The notes beneath the pieces were generated by a model that ran no database searches, was not told the origin of the DNA, and saw only the letters and a list, made by a program, of their open reading frames with translations. From Cupriavidus sp. U2 (GTDB lineage: Bacteria; Pseudomonadota; Gammaproteobacteria; Burkholderiales; Burkholderiaceae): a stretch of 64,000 nucleotides of DNA. Below, in pieces: positions 51,823 through 60,089 of this stretch (the stretch's first letter is position 1; each line of letters opens with the position of its first letter). The stretch covers positions 266,240-330,239 of the forward strand of contig NZ_RCOG02000027.1 of NCBI RefSeq assembly GCF_009663685.2, read 5' to 3'. The translations under genes were made by a program, and so were the position numbers.

Positions 51823-52250
51823 ACCTGAAATCCGCCACCGACACGCCGCTGCTCTGGGCGCTGCGCTGCGAGCAGCGCCTGACCGGCACCAAGTTCGGGT
51901 GCGGCATCGGCGTATGCGGCGCGTGCACGGTATTGCTCGACAACCGTGCCACGCCGGCATGCCAGCTGCTGCTGAAGGATCTGCGCGGTGCGCGCATCAC
52001 CACGGTCGAAGGCCTGCAAGGCCCGGTCGCGCAGGCCCTGCGCGCGGCGTGGATCGAGTTCGATGTGGTGCAGTGCGGCTACTGCCAGAGCGGTCAGCTG
52101 GTGGCGGCCGCGGCGCTGCTGGCCCGCTGCCCGGTGCCGACAGACCTGCAGATCGATATGGCGATGCGAGGCATCGTCTGCCGCTGTGGCACGTTTCCGC
52201 GCATCCGCAGGGCCATCCACAAGGCAGCCGCCATGTGCCGGCGCGGCTGA
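51789..52250 (+). CDS. Molybdenum hydroxylase small subunit (two 2Fe-2S clusters), IorA type
   Basis: 153 residues. The plant-type cluster uses C38, C43, C46 and C58 (GCGIGVCGACTVLLDNRATPAC), and the second cluster uses C96, C99, C131 and C133 (QCGYCQSG and VCRCGTF). It passes electrons from the molybdenum subunit to an acceptor. It has no signal of its own and would be co-exported with the Tat-tagged partner. The gene follows and overlaps the large subunit (51789-51822); usually the small subunit comes first, so the order is reversed. Stop lies 19 bases from the convergent GntR stop. Confidence 0.9.
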   Translation: MVSVRLNGKTVDLKSATDTPLLWALRCEQRLTGTKFGCGIGVCGACTVLLDNRATPACQLLLKDLRGARITTVEGLQGPVAQALRAAWIEFDVVQCGYCQSGQLVAAAALLARCPVPTDLQIDMAMRGIVCRCGTFPRIRRAIHKAAAMCRRG

Positions 52251-52269
52251 GCGGCTGGCGCCGGAAGCG

Positions 52270-53007
52270 TCAGCGGCCGCGCCGTGCGTTGGCCACGCGG
52301 GCTGCCGGCTCGGCGGATTCGGCCAGCGTCAGTTCCACCACACGCAGCACTTCCCGGGCCGTGTTTTCCGAATGCTCGCGCAGGATGCCCGCCAGGCGCG
52401 GACGCCCCGGTTCGTGCAGCGCGGTCATGATGGCCTCGTGTTCCTCGTGCGATTCCTGCCAGCGCATCAGGTCGGCATTCGCCGCGCCGCGCGCACGATG
52501 CACCTTGCTCATCAGCGTGGCATAGATGCCCGACAGCACGGCGTTGTCGGCGCTGTCGACAATCATCTGGTGGATTTCCTGGTTGATGCGGAAGTAGTCG
52601 GTGCGGCGCCCGGCATCGTGGGCGTCGATCATCGCCCGATGCTTGCGCTCGATCTTCGCCAGCGCCGCATCGTCGAGCCGTTGCGCGGCCAGATCGCCCG
52701 CGTGGGCTTCCAGCCCGTGCAGCGTCTCGAAGGTGGCGCGCAGTTCGTCAAGGTCGAGCGGCGCCACGCGATAGCCGATGTACTGGCGATGCAGCACCAG
52801 GCCTTCGGACACCAGCACCTTGAGCGCCTCGCGCAACGGCGTCTTCGATACGTCGAACGCGTCGCAGAAGGCCTTCTCGTCGATGCGCACGCCGGGCGGC
52901 AACTCGCCCTCCTGGATCATCGTGCGCAGCCGCGCCGCGATTTCGGCCGACATGCCCAGTGTGCGCAGGCGGGCGGTTTTAGGAAGCACTTGTGTCACGA
53001 ACGTCAC
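52270..53007 (-). CDS. GntR-family regulator (FadR/VanR subfamily)
   Basis: 245 residues from a GTG at 53007; an ATG at 52953 gives 227 residues, and neither has a strong ribosome site. The winged helix has DEKAFCDAFDVSKTPLREAL and KVLVSEGLVLHRQ. The FCD-type helical effector domain carries likely metal-binding His and Asp residues (FRINQEIHQMI, ESHEEHEAIM). It is divergent from the MFS/hydantoinase operon across 191 bp holding a palindrome, and is its most likely regulator. Confidence 0.88.
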   Translation of the reverse strand: MTFVTQVLPKTARLRTLGMSAEIAARLRTMIQEGELPPGVRIDEKAFCDAFDVSKTPLREALKVLVSEGLVLHRQYIGYRVAPLDLDELRATFETLHGLEAHAGDLAAQRLDDAALAKIERKHRAMIDAHDAGRRTDYFRINQEIHQMIVDSADNAVLSGIYATLMSKVHRARGAANADLMRWQESHEEHEAIMTALHEPGRPRLAGILREHSENTAREVLRVVELTLAESAEPAARVANARRGR

Positions 53008-53096
53008 CAGAATAGGGAATCTGCACCAGTCCGAAGATTAGCACACCCAGATTGGTGCTTACCCTATGACTATATTAATCAACAAGTTAGCAGCGT

Positions 53097-53106
53097 TGTA
53101 ATTACA
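53097..53106. promoter_or_regulatory. Palindrome TGTAATTACA, candidate GntR operator
   Basis: An exact 10-bp palindrome in the AT-rich stretch 53080-53130 that contrasts with the GC-rich surroundings. It is centred 97 bp before the MFS start and 94 bp from the GntR start. FCD-type GntR proteins bind short palindromes of this kind. Confidence 0.5.
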
Positions 53107-53198
53107 GATTACGTATCCTATACTCCGTTCCAGTTGCGCGACACCCAAACAGAAACGCCTCGAAAACGCAGCACCCCAGGAGCAAGGAGACCCCCGTC

Positions 53199-54497
53199 AT
53201 GTCCACCACAAGCCAGGCCGCCACGATGACGGCCCCGCGCAGCAGCGTCCGCTGGAAGATCTTCCTGATGATGCTGTTCCTCATCGCCATCAACTACATC
53301 GACCGTGCGTCGCTGTCGGTGGCGATGCCGCTGATCGCCAAGGAATTCGACCTGAGCCCCACCATGCAGGGTATGGTCCTGAGCGCGTTCTTCTGGACCT
53401 ATGCGCTGATGCAGGTGCCGGGCGGCATGCTGGCCGACAAGTACAAGCCGCGCATCGTGATTGCCTGCGCCACCGTGTTCTGGGGCGCATTCCAGGCACT
53501 GGCCGCCGTCTGCACCAACACCACCGCCCTGCTGCTGACCCGCCTGGGCCTGGGCGCCGCCGAAGCGCCGATCTACCCGGCGGGCGGCAAGCTCAACGCG
53601 ATCTGGATGACGCAGAACGAACGCGGCCGCGGCGCCACGCTGCTCGATGGCGGCGCGCCGCTGGGCGCGGCGCTTGGCGCAATCATCATCACCTGGCTGA
53701 TTTCCTCGCTCGGTTCGTGGCGCCTGGCCTTCGTGGTGGCCGGTGTCGGTACCGTCATCGCCGGTGTCGTGGCCTGGTGGTACATCCGCAATTCGCCGCG
53801 CGAACACGCTGGCGTCAATGAACTGGAAGCCAGCTATCTCGAAGAAGCCCACGCCACCGAACACCGCGCCGAGCCGGCCAACCTGTCGGGCCGCTCGCTC
53901 GATTTCTTCAAGTACCGCTCGGTCTGGTGCATGGCCATTGGCTGGATGTGCTTCAACACCGTCTTCTACGGCCTGCTGACCTGGATGCCGAACTACCTGA
54001 ACAAGGTGCATGGCTTCGACATCAAGGCCATGGGCGGCGCCAGCTTCATCATCTTCTTCAGCGGCTTCATCGGCGAACTGATCGGCGGCTGGATTGCCGA
54101 CAAGTGGAAGGAAGCCGGCGGCCGGCCCAACGTGGTCATGCGCACGCTGTTCGGCATTGCCGCCGTGGTGGCCACGGTGTCGATCTTCTCGGTGGCCTAT
54201 GTGACCAACCCCGTGGTGGTCGTGGCCCTGCTCTCGTCCACGCTGTTCTTCCTGCGCTGGTGCGGCCTGTTCTGGTGCATCCCGTCGATCCTGGGCACCC
54301 GCAACAAGATCGGCTTCCTGGGCGGCGTGATGAACCTTGGCGGCAATATCGGCGGCATCAGCGTGCCGATCATCGTCGGCATGATCGTGCAGTACACCGG
54401 CTCGTACTTCCTGGCGCTGATGTTCTTCGCGGCTGCCGGCGTGGGCCTGCTGCTGGCGTCCACGGCCATCGACTACGAAAAGAAGATCCCGGTCTGA
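53199..54497 (+). CDS. MFS transporter, anion:cation symporter family, first gene of the hydantoinase operon
   Basis: 432 residues, twelve helices. Family hallmarks are LIAINYIDRASLSVAMPLIA, PGGMLADKYKPR, RLGLGAAEAPIYPAGGKLN and, late, GGVMNLGGNIGGISVPIIVG. Members import organic anions such as glucarate, galactonate or phthalate. A strong site (AAGGAGAC) precedes the ATG. It leads a rightward operon with a serine hydrolase, a maleate-isomerase-like protein, a dihydropyrimidinase and a hydantoin-racemase-like protein, so it likely imports the operon substrate or a periplasmic cleavage product. Confidence 0.9.
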   Translation: MSTTSQAATMTAPRSSVRWKIFLMMLFLIAINYIDRASLSVAMPLIAKEFDLSPTMQGMVLSAFFWTYALMQVPGGMLADKYKPRIVIACATVFWGAFQALAAVCTNTTALLLTRLGLGAAEAPIYPAGGKLNAIWMTQNERGRGATLLDGGAPLGAALGAIIITWLISSLGSWRLAFVVAGVGTVIAGVVAWWYIRNSPREHAGVNELEASYLEEAHATEHRAEPANLSGRSLDFFKYRSVWCMAIGWMCFNTVFYGLLTWMPNYLNKVHGFDIKAMGGASFIIFFSGFIGELIGGWIADKWKEAGGRPNVVMRTLFGIAAVVATVSIFSVAYVTNPVVVVALLSSTLFFLRWCGLFWCIPSILGTRNKIGFLGGVMNLGGNIGGISVPIIVGMIVQYTGSYFLALMFFAAAGVGLLLASTAIDYEKKIPV

Positions 54498-54545
54498 CGA
54501 CCCGCTTCGCACCGCCGATCCACAATCCGCCTGGAGGAGACACCC

Positions 54546-55727
54546 ATGAAACGACTCAACCCGATCCTCGCTGCGGCGCTGCTGGCCTTCGGCGCACCGC
54601 TCGCGCAGGCTGCCCCGGCCACGGACGGTGGCATCCCAACGGCGCAGCCCGAAGCGGTCGGCGTCGATTCCGCGCGGCTGGTCGCGCTGTCCGAATGGAT
54701 TCGCCGCGACAAGCTCGACGTGCGGAGCCTGCTTGTCATCAAGGACGGCAAGCTCGTGTTCGAACGCTACAGCGAAGGCCTCGGACGCGACTACAACCAC
54801 GAACTGTATTCGGTGACCAAGTTCATCAGCGCGCTGCTGGTAGGCACGCTGGTCGGTGACGGCAGGCTCGCCGCCACCGACACCCCGGCACCACGCCTGG
54901 CGGCGGCACGCCCGGATCTGGCATCGGCCCTGGCCGACAAGCAGCAGATCCAGCTGCGCCATCTGATGTCGATGTCGAGCGGCCTGTCGTACAAGCTCGT
55001 CGAGGGCACCGACACGCTCTACTACGGCGTGCCGGACCGCCTGAAGGTGGCCGCCTCCGCCAGCGTGCGTACCACGCCAGGCACCGAGTTCGACTACATC
55101 GACGTCAACCCGGTGCTGGTCGGCGCGACGGTCAGCCAGGTCACCGGCATGCCCGAGCAGCAATATGCGGCCAAGCGGCTGTTCGAACCGCTCGGCATGT
55201 CCCACTACCGCTGGGACGGTGCCGACGGCAAGGGCGCCGTCTCCGGCGGCTGGGGCCTGCGGCTTCGCTCGATCGACATGGCGCGGCTTGGCATGCTGAT
55301 GCTGAACCAGGGCCGCTGGAATGGCCAGCAGATCGTACCGGCGTCCTGGGTGGCGCAGATGACCACGCCGTCCGGCGCGGCAAGCGACTACGGCTACTAC
55401 TGCTGGGTCAACAACATCGTGAAGGGCGAGCGCGAGTTCAGCGCCATGGGCTATAAGGGCCAGTTCATCACGGTGCTGCCCAAACAGAACGCGGTGATCG
55501 TCATGAACAGCATCATGTCGACGCAGGGCGGACTGCGCGACGCAAAGTATCTGGACCTGTATCGTCAGATGGTCAACGATTACGTGCTGCCGGCATTGCA
55601 GGCCGGCGCCACCGTCAAGCCGGACGCCACGCGTCAGGCCGCGTTGAAGAAGGAGCTGGAGCTGGCACGCACCACCCAGGGCGTGCCCGGCACCCAGCTC
55701 GCCTTCAACGACAAACCCGAACAATAA
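54546..55727 (+). CDS. Periplasmic serine hydrolase (class C beta-lactamase fold)
   Basis: 393 residues. A signal peptide is present (ILAAALLAFGAPLAQAAPAT). The nucleophile SVTK is at 89-92 and the second motif YID at 184-186, with a beta-lactamase-like MSMSSGLSYKLVEG after the first. Members are amidases, esterases or peptidases. It is the second gene of the operon, 48 bases after the MFS gene, with GGAGGAGA as ribosome site. It would act in the periplasm before uptake, for example opening an ester or amide of the substrate. Antibiotic resistance is not indicated. Confidence 0.85.
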   Translation: MKRLNPILAAALLAFGAPLAQAAPATDGGIPTAQPEAVGVDSARLVALSEWIRRDKLDVRSLLVIKDGKLVFERYSEGLGRDYNHELYSVTKFISALLVGTLVGDGRLAATDTPAPRLAAARPDLASALADKQQIQLRHLMSMSSGLSYKLVEGTDTLYYGVPDRLKVAASASVRTTPGTEFDYIDVNPVLVGATVSQVTGMPEQQYAAKRLFEPLGMSHYRWDGADGKGAVSGGWGLRLRSIDMARLGMLMLNQGRWNGQQIVPASWVAQMTTPSGAASDYGYYCWVNNIVKGEREFSAMGYKGQFITVLPKQNAVIVMNSIMSTQGGLRDAKYLDLYRQMVNDYVLPALQAGATVKPDATRQAALKKELELARTTQGVPGTQLAFNDKPEQ

Positions 55728-55790
55728 GACCAACATCCAATCCCGAGGCGCCGCGCCCAGACGGTGCCCGAATACTCTTGAGAACCAACC

Positions 55791-56519
55791 ATGAGCAAGC
55801 AGATTCGTCTTGGCATGCTGACGCCATCTTCCAACACTGCGCTGGAGCCCATTACCAGCGCGATGGTCAGCGGCCTGCCCAACGTCAGCGCGCATTTCTC
55901 GCGCTTCACGGTCACGGAGATTTCGCTGCGTGACCAGGCGCTGGGCCAGTTCGACCTGGAAAAGATCCTGGGCGCGGCCCGGCTGCTGGCCGATGCGCGC
56001 GTCGATGTGATCGCGTGGAACGGCACGTCGTCGGGCTGGCTCGGCTTCGACCGCGACCAGGCCCTGTGCAAGCAGATCACCGAGGCCACCGGCATCCCGG
56101 CCACTACCTCGGTGCTGGCGCTGAACGAGATCCTGGAGAAGACCGGCGCACGCCGCTTCGGCCTGGCCACGCCCTACCTGAACGACGTGCAACAGCGCAT
56201 CGTCGCCAACTACCAGCGCAGCGGCTTCGATTGCGCGGCTGAACGCCATCTGGACCTGCACGTGAACTACAGCTTCGCCGAAGTCGAGGAAGACACCATC
56301 CGCAAGATGGTGCGCGAACTGGCGGGCCAGAACGTGCAGGCCATCAGCACGTTCTGCACCAACCTGCGCGCCGCGCACCTGGCCGAGGAACTGGAGGCCG
56401 AAACCGGCATCCCGTTGTACGACACGATCTCGACCGTGGTGTGGAAGTCGCTGCGGCTGGCTGGCGTGGACACCAGCGCCCTGAAGGGCTGGGGCCGTCT
56501 GTTCCGCGAAGTCGCGTAA
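55791..56519 (+). CDS. Maleate isomerase/arylmalonate decarboxylase-like protein with one active-site Cys
   Basis: 242 residues, Asp/Glu racemase superfamily. It begins IRLGMLTPSSNTALEPITSA, the typical maleate-isomerase opening. The second catalytic Cys is present (C189 in ISTFCTNLRAAHLAEEL), but the first position reads WNGTSSGWLG (G78 where isomerases have Cys). A single C-terminal Cys is the arrangement of arylmalonate decarboxylase, so decarboxylation or a one-base reaction on a malonate-type acid is possible. It sits between the serine hydrolase and dihydropyrimidinase genes. Function unknown. Confidence 0.82.
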   Translation: MSKQIRLGMLTPSSNTALEPITSAMVSGLPNVSAHFSRFTVTEISLRDQALGQFDLEKILGAARLLADARVDVIAWNGTSSGWLGFDRDQALCKQITEATGIPATTSVLALNEILEKTGARRFGLATPYLNDVQQRIVANYQRSGFDCAAERHLDLHVNYSFAEVEEDTIRKMVRELAGQNVQAISTFCTNLRAAHLAEELEAETGIPLYDTISTVVWKSLRLAGVDTSALKGWGRLFREVA

Positions 56520-56546
56520 CGCCGAGCAAACCGGAGAGTGATGATC

Positions 56547-57965
56547 ATGCCTGCAGACAACAATCTTGACCTCGTGATCCGCAATGCCGACGTGGTCACC
56601 GCTTCCGACCGCTTTCGCTGCGACATCGGGGTACGCGGCGGCAAGATCGTGGCCCTTGGCCACGGCCTGCCCGCCGCACAGCAGGAAGTCGACGCCGCAG
56701 GGCTGCTGGCGCTGCCCGGCGGTGTCGATGGCCACTGCCACCTGGACCAGCCCATGCCAGACGGCATGCGCATGGCCGATGACTTCTTCACCGGCACGCG
56801 CGCGGCCGTGTGCGGGGGCACCACCACGGTGATCCCGTTCGCGGCGCAGGAAAAAGGCGCGTCGCTGAAGGCGGCCGTGGCCGACTACCACCGCCGGGCC
56901 GACGGCCGCGCCGTAATCGACTACGCATTCCACCTGATCGTGGCCGACCCCACGCCGGCCGTGCTGCAGGACGAACTGCCGTCGCTGATCCGTCAGGGCT
57001 ACAGTTCGTTCAAGGTCTACATGACCTACGACGACCTGAAGCTTTCCGACCGCGAAATGCTCGAAGTGCTGGACGTCGCGCGCCAGAACCGGGCGCTGGT
57101 GATGGTGCATGCGGAGAATGCGGACTGCATCTCGTGGCTGACCGACAAGCTGACCGGCGAAGGCCGCATCGCGCCGCGCTTCCACGGACTGGCCCGCCCG
57201 GCCGTGGTCGAGCGCGAAGCCACCCACCGCGCGATCTCGTTCGCCGAACTGGTCGACGTGCCGATCCTGATCGTGCATGTGTCCGGCAAGGAAGCCATCG
57301 AGCAAATCCGCTGGGCGCAGGGCCGCGGCCTCAAGATCCTGGCCGAGACCTGCCCGCAGTACCTCTACCTGACCGCCGAAGACATGGGCCTGCCCGGAGA
57401 CGACGGCTACGAAGGCGCCAAGTGCATCTGCAGCCCGCCGCCGCGCGACCCGGAAAACCAGGCCGCCGTCTGGCGGGCGCTGGCCAACGGCGTGTTCAGC
57501 GTATTCTCGTCGGACCACGCGCCGTTCAACTATGATGACCCCGAAGGCAAGAAGCTGGGCGGCGTGGCCCAGCCGTTCGACCATATCCCGAATGGCGTGC
57601 CCGGCATCGAGACCCGCCTGCCGCTGCTGTTCGATGGCGTCCAGCGCGGCAAGCTGTCGCTCCACCAGTTCGTCGAACTGACGTCGTACCGTCCGGCCAG
57701 GATCTACGGCCTGTACCCCCGCAAGGGCACCATCGCGGTGGGCGCCGATGCCGACATCGTGCTCTGGGACCCGGCGCGCAAGGTTCGCATCGCCAACAGC
57801 AACCTGCACCACGCGGTGGACTACACACCGTACGAAGGCATCGAAGTCACCGGCTGGCCGATGACCACGTTCTCGCGCGGCGAGATGATCGTGCGCAACG
57901 GCGAATACCTGGAGCCGGCCGCCGGACGCGGCAAGTTCCTCGAAGCGGGCCAACCCGAACTGTGA
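56547..57965 (+). CDS. Dihydropyrimidinase/D-hydantoinase-type cyclic amidohydrolase
   Basis: 472 residues from the ATG at 56547, best spaced from GGAGAG (GTG 56538 and ATG 56541 are also open). Binuclear metal site: H63 and H65 (GGVDGHCHLDQP), carbamylated K156 (GYSSFKVYMTYDD), H188 (MVHAEN), H244 (IVHVSGKEA) and D323 (FSSDHAPFNY). It hydrolyses a cyclic ureide or imide such as dihydropyrimidine, hydantoin or a relative. No N-carbamoyl amidohydrolase (the usual next step) is in the operon. It is followed within five bases by the racemase-like gene. Confidence 0.9.
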   Translation: MPADNNLDLVIRNADVVTASDRFRCDIGVRGGKIVALGHGLPAAQQEVDAAGLLALPGGVDGHCHLDQPMPDGMRMADDFFTGTRAAVCGGTTTVIPFAAQEKGASLKAAVADYHRRADGRAVIDYAFHLIVADPTPAVLQDELPSLIRQGYSSFKVYMTYDDLKLSDREMLEVLDVARQNRALVMVHAENADCISWLTDKLTGEGRIAPRFHGLARPAVVEREATHRAISFAELVDVPILIVHVSGKEAIEQIRWAQGRGLKILAETCPQYLYLTAEDMGLPGDDGYEGAKCICSPPPRDPENQAAVWRALANGVFSVFSSDHAPFNYDDPEGKKLGGVAQPFDHIPNGVPGIETRLPLLFDGVQRGKLSLHQFVELTSYRPARIYGLYPRKGTIAVGADADIVLWDPARKVRIANSNLHHAVDYTPYEGIEVTGWPMTTFSRGEMIVRNGEYLEPAAGRGKFLEAGQPEL

Positions 57966-57970
57966 TCGCC

Positions 57971-58708
57971 ATGAACCTCCTGATCGTCAATCCCAATATC
58001 AGCGCGTCGGTCACCGACCTGATCCACGCGGAAGCACAGCGCACGGCGTCGCCGGACACCCGCATCACGATGGCCACGGCTGCATTCGGCGTGGCCTATA
58101 TCGAAACCCGCTTCGAGGCGCTGGTGGGCGGCTACGCCACGGCGTGCGCCGCCGCAGAGCACGCGGGCAGCTTCGACGGCCTGATCGTCGCCGCGTTCGG
58201 CGACCCCGGGCTGGCCGGCCTCAAGGAACTGTTCGACGTACCGGTCGTCGGCATGACCGAAGCGGCGCTGGCCAGCGCCTGCCTGCTGGGACAGCGTTTC
58301 TCGATCATCGCGATCTCGCACCGCATCGAGGCCTGGTATCGCGAATGCGTGGCCGCGAACGGCCTGGCATCGCGGCTGGCCAGCATCCGGTCGCTGCAGA
58401 CGCCGCTGCGCGACATCGGCAGCGTGCAGGAAGACCACGCGGCCCGGCTGGAAGAGATGAGCCTGCAGGCCGTGCGCGAAGACGGGGCCGACGTGATCAT
58501 CGTGGCCGGCGCCCCGCTGGCCGGACTGGCGCGTTCACTGCAAGGCCGGATTCCGGTGCCGGTGGTCGATGGCGTCAGCAGCGCGGTGCGGCATTGCGAA
58601 TCGCTGGTGGCGCTGCGCGCCGGCAGCGCCCGCGAAGGCAGCTTCGCGCGGCCGCCGCAAAAGGCCAACGCGGGCCTGCCGCCCGCCCTGGCGCGCCTGC
58701 TGGCGTAA
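57971..58708 (+). CDS. Hydantoin-racemase-like (HyuE/HupH) protein lacking both catalytic cysteines
   Basis: 245 residues from the ATG at 57971 (an overlapping GTG at 57962 is possible). The family frame is clear (MNLLIVNPNIS, FGDPGLAGLKELFDVPVVG and PVPVVDGVSSAV), but the two Cys that true hydantoin and allantoin racemases use are replaced: A75 in VAAFGDPG (normally CFGDPG) and A181 in VAGAPLAGLA (normally GCAGM). A two-base Cys racemase mechanism is thus unlikely. I recall other members with the same AAFGDPG/GAPLAG pattern, so this looks like a stable subfamily with another function. Last gene of the operon. Confidence 0.85.
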   Translation: MNLLIVNPNISASVTDLIHAEAQRTASPDTRITMATAAFGVAYIETRFEALVGGYATACAAAEHAGSFDGLIVAAFGDPGLAGLKELFDVPVVGMTEAALASACLLGQRFSIIAISHRIEAWYRECVAANGLASRLASIRSLQTPLRDIGSVQEDHAARLEEMSLQAVREDGADVIIVAGAPLAGLARSLQGRIPVPVVDGVSSAVRHCESLVALRAGSAREGSFARPPQKANAGLPPALARLLA

Positions 58709-58746
58709 TCCCGCCGCCCGCTTGCGCGAGCCGGGCGCCGGAGAAC

Positions 58747-58775
58747 GAGGTGCCCGGCCTGGCGCCGGGCACCTC
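58747..58775. terminator. Bidirectional hairpin between convergent operons
   Basis: GAGGTGCCCGGC-N5-GCCGGGCACCTC is an exact 12-bp stem in the 70-bp gap between the racemase-like gene and the convergent efflux operon. There is no clear T tract; it probably acts on both transcripts. Confidence 0.7.
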
Positions 58776-58778
58776 CGG

Positions 58779-60089
58779 TCAAGGCGACTCGAACCGCGAG
58801 TGCTCGTGCAATTCCAGCCGCAGCTTCTGCTGCGCCTCCAGCGCATTGACCATGGCCGTGCGCGCCGCGAGCGTGGTCTCGGTCAGCCCCCGCCGCACCA
58901 CCAGCAACTGGCCGATGCCGATCTCGCCGGCCGCATAGGCACGTGCGGCGCGATCGGCGGCGCTCTGGTCGAGCGTCAGCGCCGCCTGCTGCGCGCGCGC
59001 AGCCTGCTCCAGCCCCGCCACCGATCTGGCCAGCACATCGAACTCTGCTCCGGCAGTCTGTTCCACGGCCGCACGGCGCCGTGCGGCGGCTTCGGCGTCG
59101 GCCGCCGCCGCCAGCGCGACGGATCGCCGATGCGCGGACCCCAGCGGCATCGAGATCGACAAACCCGCAATGCGCTCCGCGCCACCTCGCTCGACCGTGA
59201 CGAAGGCGCCCACCGTCGGATCGGGCTTGCGCTCCAGGTCCGAGCGGCGGGCGGCACGGCTGGCTACCGCCTCATCGGCAATGGCCAGCCGCACGGCATG
59301 GCTGACGTCGAGATAGCGGGCCCGCGCGCCCTCGCCAAGCAGGTCGCCGGCAACCGCTGGCGGCAGCGTGGCAATCTGCGCGCCGACCGGCATGGCGGCG
59401 GGCAGGCCCAGCGCCGGAAAACGCGCCCGCAGTTCGGCTTCCGCCGCGCCCTGGGCGGCCCTGGCGCCGGCCAGCGCCGCTTCGGCGCGCGCCTGTTCGG
59501 CCTGCACGATTTCCAGGTCCATCGGCGCGGCGTCGCTGGCGCGCACACGCTTGCCGGTTGACACGACCAGGTCGGCGGCCAGCGCTGCACTGCGCGTCAT
59601 GGCGGCCGTGGTCTGGCGTGCGCGCAGCACGTTGAACCACAGTGCCAGCATCTGCCTGGACGTTTCGTGCAGCGCGTCGTCCAGCGCGATATCACCCTGG
59701 TCGATCATGGCATCGGCCAGCGCCGCGTCCGCATCGGACTTGCCCCACAGGCGCAGCGGCCGCTCGAGGGCGACCTGCCCTTCCGCGAAGTTATCGGACG
59801 GGTCGCGCACATGGCGACGCTGCCCCGTGGCCCGCACCGCGAACTCGGCCGTGCCGGCGCGAATGCCGCTGGCCCGCGCGCTGGCACCGTCGCGGCGCGC
59901 CCTGGCTGCCGCCACGTCCGGCGCGGCATCGAGCGCGGCGCGCACCGATTCGGCCGCGGGCAGATAGCCGTCCTCGCTCACGGCAAGGGTCGTCGATGCC
60001 GGGCCTTCCGCGGCACAGGCGCCCGCAGCCCACCATCCGGCAACCAGCACGATGCCGAAGAACGTCAGTTTCAGGTCATGCGTCTTCAT
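58779..60089 (-). CDS. TolC/CzcC-family outer-membrane efflux protein
   Basis: 436 residues. A signal peptide (IVLVAGWWAAGACAAEG) is followed by two long coiled-coil OEP repeats: about 40-230 and 250-430, with the family turn GQVALERPLRLWGKSDADAA and the second GLSISMPLGSAHRRSVALAA. It forms the outer-membrane duct for the RND pump upstream, whose stop it overlaps by four bases (60086-60089). The order adaptor, pump, duct is reversed relative to the usual CBA, with the duct last. A metal specificity cannot be read from this component. Confidence 0.87.
   Translation of the reverse strand: MKTHDLKLTFFGIVLVAGWWAAGACAAEGPASTTLAVSEDGYLPAAESVRAALDAAPDVAAARARRDGASARASGIRAGTAEFAVRATGQRRHVRDPSDNFAEGQVALERPLRLWGKSDADAALADAMIDQGDIALDDALHETSRQMLALWFNVLRARQTTAAMTRSAALAADLVVSTGKRVRASDAAPMDLEIVQAEQARAEAALAGARAAQGAAEAELRARFPALGLPAAMPVGAQIATLPPAVAGDLLGEGARARYLDVSHAVRLAIADEAVASRAARRSDLERKPDPTVGAFVTVERGGAERIAGLSISMPLGSAHRRSVALAAAADAEAAARRRAAVEQTAGAEFDVLARSVAGLEQAARAQQAALTLDQSAADRAARAYAAGEIGIGQLLVVRRGLTETTLAARTAMVNALEAQQKLRLELHEHSRFESP

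Noticed and set aside
53118..57953. A 1611-codon open frame on the minus strand
   Set aside because: It lies exactly opposite four well-supported genes (MFS, serine hydrolase, isomerase-like, dihydropyrimidinase) in the phase expected from high third-position GC, and its composition (His/Gln/Arg-rich) matches no protein family.
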